NCBI GenBank assembly: GCA_012522615.1
Contig: JAAYKB010000008.1
Location: forward strand, 1 to 6,251
Origin: Clostridiales bacterium
GTDB taxonomy: Bacteria > Bacillota > Clostridia > Oscillospirales > Acutalibacteraceae
DNA: 6,251 bases
Direction of reading: 5' to 3'
The translations under genes and the position numbers were made by a program. This document shows positions 1-5,460 of this stretch, piece by piece; position 1 is the first letter of the stretch, and each line of letters opens with the position of its first letter. The notes beneath the pieces are model-generated. The model ran no database searches and was not told the DNA's origin. It saw only the letters and a program-made list of their open reading frames with translations.

Positions 1-171
1 AAGAATGTGAGAAAAAGGCTGTTCGCTATAATCTGGTTTTACCAGATACTTAACGAGAATGCAAAAGTCCCATTTTACCCACTGACGGCAAGAAAGGGAG
101 TCTACATTTTTTACGACAGGGTCCCTACAGCAATTCAGGAATTTTTTATAAATAATGCGAAATTATGTTGA
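1..171 (+). CDS. Possible C-terminal fragment of an unrecognised gene (5' end outside window)
   Basis: Frame 1 stays open from the first base to a TGA at 169-171, giving 56 residues rich in aromatic and basic residues (for example FAIIWFYQILNEN near residues 8-20, then KGVYIFYDRVP near residues 33-43). The composition looks like a real protein. Sampled GC is higher here than in the AT-rich stretch that follows the stop, as expected at a gene end. I do not recognise the family and propose no function. A 171-base open frame can occur by chance, and no start or ribosome site is visible because the gene would begin outside the window. A sigma-A-like promoter overlaps the stop codon, which is compatible with a gene boundary here. 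Confidence 0.4.
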   Translation, partial: KNVRKRLFAIIWFYQILNENAKVPFYPLTARKGVYIFYDRVPTAIQEFFINNAKLC

Positions 172-196
172 ATACTAAAATCTTTTATGGTATAAT
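168..196 (+). promoter_or_regulatory. Sigma-A-type promoter P1, distal, upstream of the PilZ gene
   Basis: TTGAAT at 168-173, a 17-bp spacer, then TATAAT at 191-196, with an extended -10 TG at 188-189. The -35 overlaps the stop codon of the possible upstream fragment. A start point near 203 would leave about 230 nt of leader before the PilZ start. A weak hairpin with a T6 tract follows at 219-240, so much of this transcript could end early. Confidence 0.5.
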
Positions 197-218
197 AAGG
201 TAAATGTAGTATTATGAG

Positions 219-240
219 GCAGGATTCGGCTGCATTTTTT
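219..240 (+). terminator. Weak terminator-like hairpin
   Basis: GCAG (219-222) can pair with CTGC (230-233) across a 7-nt loop, followed by A and a T6 run at 235-240. The stem is only 4 bp, so this is a weak candidate. It could end the possible gene at the window start or attenuate transcripts from the promoter at 168-196. Confidence 0.25.
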
Positions 241-297
241 ACAGGATTTCTTATAAAACAAAGATAAATACAAGGTAAATCCAAATTACAACAAATT

Positions 298-326
298 TTT
301 GCATTTAAAGAAATATATGATATAAT
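298..326 (+). promoter_or_regulatory. Sigma-A-type promoter P2, upstream of the PilZ gene
   Basis: A perfect -10 TATAAT at 321-326 has an extended -10 TG at 318-319. The best -35 at 17-bp spacing is TTTGCA (298-303), which matches the consensus at 4 of 6 positions. The extended -10 could compensate for the poor -35. The start point would be near 333. Confidence 0.4.
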
Positions 327-372
327 AGAATGTGAAGTTTTTTGAATTCTCATCCTGTAAATGTAAAATCGG

Positions 373-401
373 TTGAAAGAATGGCCGCTATAACATATAA
401 T
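373..401 (+). promoter_or_regulatory. Sigma-A-type promoter P3, proximal promoter of the PilZ gene
   Basis: TTGAAA (373-378), a 17-bp spacer and a perfect TATAAT (396-401) make this the best promoter upstream of the PilZ gene. The expected start near 408 gives a leader of about 27 nt ending in the ribosome site AAGGAGAGG (421-429). It lies downstream of the alternative TTG codon at 342, which supports the ATG at 435 as the real start. Confidence 0.65.
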
Positions 402-434
402 GTCTTCAACGGATACCGTAAAGGAGAGGTAAGC

Positions 435-1082
435 ATGGACCTTTCGACGAAATTTCATCAAGCTGATGTCTGCGATAACGAAGGGAATGTTGTCGCAAAC
501 GGGTATCTTTGGAATGACAACGGCGATTATATTGAAATAAGGGGAAAGGATTTTCCGATTCTTCCCGAAGGCGAGAAGATGAAGATTATTGCCCATCACC
601 GAAACGCAAGATCCGAAATTTACACAACGGTTGTTTACATAAGCAGAGAGAACTATCTGAGTTTATATGTTATAAGCAAGACGATTGAATCCAATCAGCG
701 CAAGTTTTACAGAATCCAGACAAATATACGGGCGGATATCACCCACCAGATTGTCAACGGGTCTAAAATTTCGTTAAAAAAGCCGGTTGAAATCTGTGTG
801 CTCGATTTGAGTCTCGGCGGCTTTCGCTTCGGCTCAAAAACCGCTCTTGAGGTGGGAAACCGATACAGATTCGATCTTTTGCTTGGTAAAAACATGGCGG
901 ATCTCACATTTAAAATTCTCCGGCGTCTTGATTCCGAAAAATGGGGCTACGAATACGGCTGCACGTTGAAGGATTTATCCCAAATCAGTGAGCGGTATTT
1001 ATGTCAATATATATTCGACCGCGAAAGGCAGCAAAAGGCCAAGATTAACAATATACTGAAAAAATCAATCTTTATACAGTAA
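435..1082 (+). CDS. PilZ-domain protein, probable cyclic-di-GMP receptor (YcgR-like layout)
   Basis: The product has 215 residues. The C-terminal half is a PilZ domain carrying both c-di-GMP-binding motifs: RxxxR as R89-K-F-Y-R93, and DxSxxG as D124-L-S-L-G-G129. The N-terminal part (about 1-80) is a separate beta-rich domain, as in YcgR-like proteins, where it precedes PilZ. There is no signal peptide or membrane helix, so the protein should be cytosolic. Known relatives bind c-di-GMP and then act on a partner such as the flagellar motor or an exopolysaccharide synthase. No partner gene is visible here, so the output is unknown. The ATG at 435 is chosen because AAGGAGAGG (421-429) sits just upstream and a good promoter lies at 373-401. 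An in-frame TTG at 342 would add 31 residues but falls upstream of that promoter and lacks a ribosome site. The gene appears monocistronic, ending at the terminator at 1113-1136. Confidence 0.93.
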   Translation: MDLSTKFHQADVCDNEGNVVANGYLWNDNGDYIEIRGKDFPILPEGEKMKIIAHHRNARSEIYTTVVYISRENYLSLYVISKTIESNQRKFYRIQTNIRADITHQIVNGSKISLKKPVEICVLDLSLGGFRFGSKTALEVGNRYRFDLLLGKNMADLTFKILRRLDSEKWGYEYGCTLKDLSQISERYLCQYIFDRERQQKAKINNILKKSIFIQ

Positions 1083-1112
1083 ACGAAGTAAACCGATAAT
1101 AATATATCAACG

Positions 1113-1136
1113 AGGTGGCTTTTTGCCGCCTTTTTT
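1113..1136 (+). terminator. Rho-independent terminator of the PilZ gene
   Basis: AGGTGGC (1113-1119) pairs with GCCGCCT (1125-1131), with one G-T pair, around a T5 loop, and is followed by a T run to 1136. It lies 30 nt after the PilZ stop codon and separates that gene from the sigma operon. Confidence 0.85.
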
Positions 1137-1163
1137 GTCATGATAAATCTTTTTGTTCAACCC

Positions 1164-1190
1164 TGCAAGGTTTTGACGTTATCAATCGTA
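1164..1190 (+). promoter_or_regulatory. Candidate ECF-type promoter of the sigma/anti-sigma operon
   Basis: TGCAAG (1164-1169) followed by GTTTT, a 17-bp spacer and CGTA (1187-1190) resembles the general ECF pattern of a TGxAAC-type -35 and a CGTx -10. A start near 1197-1199 would leave a very short leader containing the ribosome site AGGGAG (1201-1206). The -35 core reads AAG instead of the usual AAC, so the match is imperfect. If real, it would mean the sigma factor drives its own operon, as is common for ECF systems. No good sigma-A promoter is seen in the gap: TATAAT at 1192-1197 lacks a -35 at acceptable spacing. Confidence 0.35.
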
Positions 1191-1214
1191 TTATAATTGA
1201 AGGGAGAAGGGACT

Positions 1215-1715
1215 ATGGATATAGCATCGTGCGGTACCAACGATGTCGTCACAAAAGCTCTTCAAAAATATTCAGATATGGTTCGCAGAATCTGCTTTAT
1301 GTACCTGCACAATCGTGAGGATGTCGAAGATGTGTTTCAAGAGGTATTTTTAAAGCTTTTGCAGACTAACATTGTTTTTAAAAGTGAAGAACATGAAAAG
1401 GCATGGCTATGCAGGGTTACGATTAACAAATGCAAGGATCTTTGCAAAAGTTTTTGGAGAAAGAATGTCGATTCGATTGAAGACAGGGAAATTCCTTTTG
1501 TTGACCGGGCGGAAAGGGATGTACTGCAAGCGGTCTTATCCCTGCCGAAAAAGTTTAAGGATGTTATCTACCTTTTTTATTATGAGGATTACTCCGTAAA
1601 AGAAATTTCCGAGATGCTGGACCAAAAAGAAAACACCGTTTATTCCAATCTTCACAGAGCAAGGAAACTATTAAAACAAAAGCTGGGAGGTTCCGATTAT
1701 GAATACACGTTTTAA
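1215..1715 (+). CDS. ECF-type RNA polymerase sigma factor (sigma-70 family)
   Basis: The 166-residue product has the two-domain layout and length of an ECF sigma factor. Region 2 spans about residues 15-80: the core-binding segment DVEDVFQEVFLKLL is at 36-49, and the -10 recognition segment around EKAWLCRVTINKCKD is at 61-75. Region 4 spans about 104-158 with the DNA-binding helix-turn-helix YSVKEISEMLDQKENTVYSNLHRARKLL at about 126-153, which reads the -35. The cytosolic protein should direct RNA polymerase to a small regulon after release from its anti-sigma partner. The ATG at 1215 is chosen for AGGGAGAAGG at 1201-1210; a TTG at 1197 lies upstream of that site. The stop overlaps the anti-sigma gene by 17 bp, which suggests translational coupling and a fixed ratio of the two. 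SigI, the usual partner of RsgI proteins, is longer and lacks a normal region 4, so this is not a typical SigI. Confidence 0.93.
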   Translation: MDIASCGTNDVVTKALQKYSDMVRRICFMYLHNREDVEDVFQEVFLKLLQTNIVFKSEEHEKAWLCRVTINKCKDLCKSFWRKNVDSIEDREIPFVDRAERDVLQAVLSLPKKFKDVIYLFYYEDYSVKEISEMLDQKENTVYSNLHRARKLLKQKLGGSDYEYTF

Positions 1716-2907
1716 ATCCGCATTAAACAAAATACAGGTTGAGGATGAACTTCTTGAGAATACCGAAAAATATTTGCGTGAAAAGCTTGATAACCGGCAG
1801 AACGAAAAAATAGTATATCTAAATAAAGGAAGTGTGAAGCAGAGGAAAAAGCTGCTGGTTGCATCCGTCGCAGCGGTTTTTATAATCGGCGCTCTTGTCG
1901 GCGGCTATGCCTTTCTGAATACCCCTGTGGCGTATATGAGCATTGATATCAACCCCAGTATTGAGCTCGGCATCAATGCTTTTAACAGAGTTGTTACCGC
2001 CGAAGGGCTAAACCAGGATGGTCAGACCGTTCTTGAAGGACAGAATATTATCAACAGAAACCTATCGAAAGCCTTGGAGCTTATTATCAATTCGGCTGCC
2101 GAAAAAAAGTATATAGAAGACGACGGTACGTCGGTAATCTCGATAACGGTGGAATCGAATAATAAAAACAAGGCGGATGATTTATCGGATGTCGGCGAGC
2201 GGGCTGTAAACAGCTCAATGGATAGAAAAAGGATTGCCGCCATTATCTATAAAAACTGCTCCGATTTATCGCTGAGAAGAGAGGCAAAGGAGCTCGGTAT
2301 TTCTCCCGGCAAGTTTAAGCTGATTAAGAGGCTGCAGGCATTGGATCCCTCAATCACCGTTGAGGATTATAAGTACGCTAAGGTGGCAGAAATCCTGCAA
2401 AAGTTACGGGAGCTGATAGACGCGGCTGATACGGATGATCCAAATCTCAGTAAACGTAAAGAAGAGGCTATCAAGGCTTTGGAAGATGTTTTGAAGAGAC
2501 TTGAAATTGCGAAGGAGAGACAGGCGAAGCTCGAAGAAAAGAAGCAAAATCGCGAAAGAGAGGCCGCAGAAACCCAGAATGAGTGCACCGATAAGCGCGA
2601 AAGAAAGACGGAAGTCCAGGACGGGAATATACCGAGGAATAAAAAACGGGACAATCAGGATAAAGCTTTGGAAAACAACACCGATAAACAGGTAAAAGAG
2701 AGGGAAACAAAAGAAACCGCCAAAGAACAGAATAATAGCGTCAAGGCTGAAGATGAATCGAATGAATCAAAGGTTTCTCGAAATTCGGATGATAAGAAAG
2801 ATGCGGACAATGACAGCGCCGACATTACTAAAAAAGCCAATACCGCAAACACCAATCCGGTCGGACAGAATGAAAAAACGGAGAATAAAATAAACCAGAA
2901 GAATTGA
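1699..2907 (+). CDS. RsgI-type transmembrane anti-sigma factor
   Basis: The 402-residue product has a short cytosolic N-terminus (1-50), expected to bind the adjacent sigma factor. A basic stop (KQRKK, 47-51) precedes one membrane helix (about 52-73). The extracytoplasmic domain opens with YMSIDINPSIELGIN (79-93) and continues to about residue 240, including a KELGISPGKFKLIKRLQALDPS segment (197-218). Both blocks are typical of RsgI proteins. The N85-P86 bond is the site equivalent to where RsgI proteins are reported to cleave themselves as part of transmembrane signalling. From about residue 240 the protein is a charged coiled coil, then a Lys/Glu/Asp/Asn-rich disordered tail to the end, with no carbohydrate-binding module. 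The N-terminus shows no zinc HxxxCxxC motif and looks shorter than a standard RsgI N-terminal domain. The start at 1699 has GGGAGG (1685-1690) eight bases upstream. The stop lies 11 bp from the convergent DegV gene. The role is well supported; the signal sensed is unknown. Confidence 0.9.
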   Translation: MNTRFKSALNKIQVEDELLENTEKYLREKLDNRQNEKIVYLNKGSVKQRKKLLVASVAAVFIIGALVGGYAFLNTPVAYMSIDINPSIELGINAFNRVVTAEGLNQDGQTVLEGQNIINRNLSKALELIINSAAEKKYIEDDGTSVISITVESNNKNKADDLSDVGERAVNSSMDRKRIAAIIYKNCSDLSLRREAKELGISPGKFKLIKRLQALDPSITVEDYKYAKVAEILQKLRELIDAADTDDPNLSKRKEEAIKALEDVLKRLEIAKERQAKLEEKKQNREREAAETQNECTDKRERKTEVQDGNIPRNKKRDNQDKALENNTDKQVKERETKETAKEQNNSVKAEDESNESKVSRNSDDKKDADNDSADITKKANTANTNPVGQNEKTENKINQKN

Positions 2908-2918
2908 ATTTACATCGG

Positions 2919-3758
2919 TTATTTTGCGATAAAGGCAAGGCCGACGGCGCCGGGTCCGGCATGGGTGCCGACAATAGGGCCGATGTCGCAGGCAAAGGAT
3001 TCTCCGATCTCAAGCTGTTCGAAAGCGAGCTGTTTCAGCTCCTCAAGCGCTTCGGGAAAATCCGAGTGCCCGAAATAAACCGGGTAGGCGGCGTCGATGC
3101 CATCGTTTCTCGCGTAGTTTATAACCGTCTGGTATGCCGCCTTTAATCCCCGCGCCTTGTCTATACCGATTACCTTTCCGTCGCGGATGCAGATGATGGG
3201 CTTGATGCCCAGCAGGGTTCCGACAACCGCGCCGGCTGAGGAAAGCCTGCCGCCCAGCCTAAGGTATTTCAAATCTCCTATCATGGCATAGAGGCGGACG
3301 CGTCCTTTTAGGTCGTTGATGCGGTCGTATATTCCCTTTGCGTCCAGCCCCTCGTCCCTTGCCCGAACGGCCAGATCGACTATAAGCGCAAGGGCAAACG
3401 TGACGTTCAGGGTGTCGACGATATAAATTGGGGCGTCGGGGAAGAACTCCTTGGCAATCAGTGCGTTGTTGTATGTGCCGCTCATTTCCTTGGATATCGG
3501 GAGCACCACAATCTCGTCGCCGGCTTCGAGATATTTTTTGAAAATCTCCTCGAACTCGACCGGGGTAATCTGCGCGGTTTTCGGCAGCTCGGGGGTCGAT
3601 TTCATCAGCTCGTAAAACAGCTCCCTCGAAAGGTTTTGTCCGTCGATGTATTCGTCGTCGCCGAAAAAGACATGAAACGGGTGGATGTCGATATCCCATT
3701 CTTGTTGCTTTGAAAAGGGATGGTCGCAGGAGCTGTCGGTAATAATTCTAACGGCCAT
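2919..3758 (-). CDS. DegV-family fatty-acid-binding protein (FakB-like)
   Basis: The 279-residue product has the normal length for the family. DegV/FakB proteins bind one fatty acid and, in FakAB systems, present it to the kinase FakA for phosphorylation and entry into phospholipid synthesis. Visible family motifs are the N-terminal IITDSSCD (5-12), the ligand-site Thr in TAQITP (61-66), SGTYNNA (93-99) with the conserved Ser93, GDLKYLRLGGRLSSAG (161-176), and GTHAGPGAVGLAF (264-276) with His266. One oddity is that the usual TSQ triplet reads TAQ. There is no signal peptide or membrane helix, so the protein is cytosolic. No FakA-like kinase is in the window, so lipid specificity and partner are open. 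Translation starts at ATG 3758 with a GAGGTG ribosome site (3763-3768, short spacing). The gene has its own promoter at 3860-3888 and converges on the anti-sigma gene. Confidence 0.95.
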   Translation of the reverse strand: MAVRIITDSSCDHPFSKQQEWDIDIHPFHVFFGDDEYIDGQNLSRELFYELMKSTPELPKTAQITPVEFEEIFKKYLEAGDEIVVLPISKEMSGTYNNALIAKEFFPDAPIYIVDTLNVTFALALIVDLAVRARDEGLDAKGIYDRINDLKGRVRLYAMIGDLKYLRLGGRLSSAGAVVGTLLGIKPIICIRDGKVIGIDKARGLKAAYQTVINYARNDGIDAAYPVYFGHSDFPEALEELKQLAFEQLEIGESFACDIGPIVGTHAGPGAVGLAFIAK

Positions 3759-3786
3759 GGCGCACCTCGTTTTTCTGTTATGGATT

Positions 3787-3815
3787 TTCCCCGTGGCTTG
3801 CTGCGGGGAATTTTT
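3787..3815 (+). terminator. Plus-strand rho-independent terminator within the DegV leader
   Basis: TTCCCCGTGG (3787-3796) pairs with CTGCGGGGAA (3801-3810) over a CTTG loop, giving a 10-bp stem with two wobble pairs, followed by T5 at 3811-3815 on the plus strand. Read on the minus strand the hairpin has no T tract after it, so it is oriented to stop rightward transcription. There is no plus-strand gene ending nearby; the nearest is the sigma operon, which ends at 2907 with no terminator. On the minus strand the same hairpin would form in the DegV leader RNA. Confidence 0.65.
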
Positions 3816-3859
3816 ATGCCTCTTTCAAGCGGCAATATGTGCCCGAAAGCGCAGTAATG

Positions 3860-3888
3860 AAGATACCATAAATTACATGCAAAGTCAA
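3860..3888 (-). promoter_or_regulatory. Sigma-A-type promoter of the DegV gene
   Basis: On the minus strand, TTGACT (3888-3883), a 17-bp spacer and TATCTT (3865-3860) with an extended -10 TG (3868-3867). The expected start near 3853 gives a leader of about 95 nt that contains the hairpin at 3787-3810. This promoter suggests the DegV gene is transcribed separately from the ABC operon upstream. No convincing terminator is seen in the gap after the permease stop, so read-through from that operon is also possible. Confidence 0.65.
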
Positions 3889-3949
3889 GAAAACGAGGGG
3901 GCACCAGGGCGATAAAATATCTGCTGAAATCGGCATGATTCGAGGTTTT

Positions 3950-4768
3950 TTACTTGACCGAGGTTTTGTGGGCCATAAGCCAGCGGGCCAGCAAAAGCAG
4001 GACAATACCCGCGGCAAGGTCGGCAAAGCCGCTGCCGATACCCAGAGGAATTTCGCTCAAAGGGGGCTGGGAGGAGGCAAGCAGGTCAATATTGGAAAGG
4101 GAGCCCGCCATGATTTCGGTTGTGAACGATGCTCCGGTGTCGCTTATACGGACGCCGAGCGGGATGAACAGCATGGCGACAATCTCCAGCAGGCCTACCA
4201 CAAAGTTGGCGGCAAAGAAGAATACTACCGATAACGCAATGTTGTTGCGGATAAACAGACGGGTGTTCGCGAGGGCTATTGCGAAATACAGCTCGCCGAT
4301 ATATGCGAGAATCTGAATAAAGCCGGTTACGGTTACAAACACGACAAACGGCGTGAAGCTGCTTCCGAATAAAAGCTCGATGTATTTGCCGATGTCCTTC
4401 ATGTCGAGAAGCTGAAACAATCCCAAAACCGCGAGGATGGCCACCAGAATGCTCAGGACCGTCCAGATGTAGGCCGAGATGGCTTTTGAGGCGATTATCT
4501 GCCCCTTGCCGACCGGAAGGGTTTGGGTCAGGTAGCCCTCGGCTCCGAAGACCCCTTTATGAAAGCGCAGGATTATAAAGATGAATGTCACAAGCACCGA
4601 CGCTATTGCGCCCAATATGAGCAGAACGGAGGCTGTTCCGAGCAGCTGGTCTATTTTTAGAGATTTTGCGAGGAGGCCGAGAAGGTAAGAGGCGGCGATT
4701 GCCAGATAGGCGACCGGAATCATGCGGGCGCCGGCCTTTAAATCATATTTCAACAGCTTTGCTAACAT
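3950..4768 (-). CDS. ABC-2-type transporter permease subunit
   Basis: The 272-residue integral membrane protein has about six hydrophobic segments (near 17-35, 46-67, 97-118, 138-166, 176-204 and 247-265). The cytosolic loop GYLTQTLPVGKGQIIASK (79-96) is a feature shared by permeases in YtrA-regulated and related ABC operons. It should form the membrane channel with the ATPase encoded just upstream. Its ATG overlaps the ATPase stop codon by 7 bp and has GGAGG (4776-4780) seven bases upstream, indicating coupled translation. The substrate cannot be read from the sequence. Relatives in such operons are often induced by cell-wall-active antibiotics or membrane stress, which is a family-level inference. 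No strong terminator follows the stop at 3950. Confidence 0.88.
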   Translation of the reverse strand: MLAKLLKYDLKAGARMIPVAYLAIAASYLLGLLAKSLKIDQLLGTASVLLILGAIASVLVTFIFIILRFHKGVFGAEGYLTQTLPVGKGQIIASKAISAYIWTVLSILVAILAVLGLFQLLDMKDIGKYIELLFGSSFTPFVVFVTVTGFIQILAYIGELYFAIALANTRLFIRNNIALSVVFFFAANFVVGLLEIVAMLFIPLGVRISDTGASFTTEIMAGSLSNIDLLASSQPPLSEIPLGIGSGFADLAAGIVLLLLARWLMAHKTSVK

Positions 4769-5460
4769 TTGAAAACCTCCCTGAAATACTCGTCAAGCGA
4801 TTTGCCAGTGCGGCCGCGCAGGGAATCCGCGCTTTCGCAGACAAGCAGTTGTCCGTCTTTTATCATGATGATGTCGTCAAAAATACGCTCGACATCATGT
4901 ATAAGGTGGGTGGAGAGCATGACGGTGGAGTCCTCGCTGTAGTTGCTCAGGATTATATCGAGTATGGTATCGCGCGCCGCGGGGTCGATTCCGCTCAAGG
5001 GTTCGTCCAGCAGGTAGAGCTTGGCGGCTCTTGACATCACCAGTATAAGCTGCAGCTTTTCCTGCATTCCCTTGGACATGGTTTTGAGCTTCATTTTTGG
5101 TTCAAGCTGAAACCTTTTCAGCATCTCGAGCGCCTTGCTGCGGTCGAAATCGCCGTAAAAATCGGCGAACATGGCGATGGCTTCTCCCGCCTTGATGCCC
5201 TCCTGAAGATAGGTTTTTTCGGGCAGGAACGAGATGATGGATTTTGTTTGTATGCCGGGCGGGTTGCCGCCGATAAGTACGCTGCCCTTGTAGTCGCCGA
5301 TAAGGCCGGCGATTATCTTAAACAGGGTTGTTTTGCCGCAGCCGTTGGGCCCGACAATCCCGACAATCCGTCCGCTGTCGACCGTCAGCGAAATATCGTG
5401 CAGCACGGGGCCGCGGTCATAGGATTTTGAAAGATTGCTGATTTCAAGCAATGCGCTCAT
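4762..5460 (-). CDS. ABC transporter ATP-binding protein
   Basis: The 232-residue product is a complete single nucleotide-binding domain. Motifs in order: Walker A GPNGCGKTT (37-45), a Q-loop region ISFLPEKTYL (76-85) where Glu81 stands where Gln is usual, a signature motif MSKGM (128-132) in place of canonical LSGGQ, Walker B LYLLDEP (148-154) with catalytic Glu153, D-loop SGID (156-159), and the switch His185 in STH. It should power the permease encoded by the next gene and probably works as a dimer. The start ATG overlaps the regulator stop in an ATGA arrangement and has AAGGAGG (5468-5474) seven bases upstream. The MSKGM signature and Glu in the Q-loop are deviations, but all catalytic residues are present, so the enzyme should be active. 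The transported substrate is unknown. Confidence 0.95.
   Translation of the reverse strand: MSALLEISNLSKSYDRGPVLHDISLTVDSGRIVGIVGPNGCGKTTLFKIIAGLIGDYKGSVLIGGNPPGIQTKSIISFLPEKTYLQEGIKAGEAIAMFADFYGDFDRSKALEMLKRFQLEPKMKLKTMSKGMQEKLQLILVMSRAAKLYLLDEPLSGIDPAARDTILDIILSNYSEDSTVMLSTHLIHDVERIFDDIIMIKDGQLLVCESADSLRGRTGKSLDEYFREVFKC

Noticed and set aside
31..47. Perfect 6-bp inverted repeat ATCTGG/CCAGAT with a 5-base loop
   Set aside because: It lies inside the possible upstream coding frame, has no T tract, and is short enough to be chance.
342..434. TTG-initiated 31-residue extension of the PilZ protein
   Set aside because: It has no ribosome site, starts upstream of the best promoter (373-401), and the ATG at 435 has a strong ribosome site.
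435..435. Cyclic-di-GMP riboswitch upstream of the PilZ gene
   Set aside because: The leader from the nearest promoter is only about 27 nt, and I found no GEMM-like conserved blocks in 172-434.
135..599. Minus-strand 154-codon open frame over the PilZ promoter region
   Set aside because: It runs antisense through the promoters and the PilZ start, has no ribosome site I can see, and its translation resembles no protein family.
1173..1197. TTGACG and TATAAT as a sigma-A promoter of the sigma gene
   Set aside because: The spacer is only 13 bp, too short for sigma-A.
1197..1214. TTG-initiated extension of the sigma factor
   Set aside because: The ribosome site at 1201-1210 lies inside it and fits the ATG at 1215.
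2367..2855. Serine- and phenylalanine-rich minus-strand open frames
   Set aside because: They are antisense products of the Lys/Glu-rich tail of the anti-sigma gene, whose low-complexity codons leave the opposite strand open.
3685..3915. Plus-strand 76-codon open frame across the DegV start
   Set aside because: It crosses the DegV start, the terminator and the DegV promoter, and has no ribosome site.
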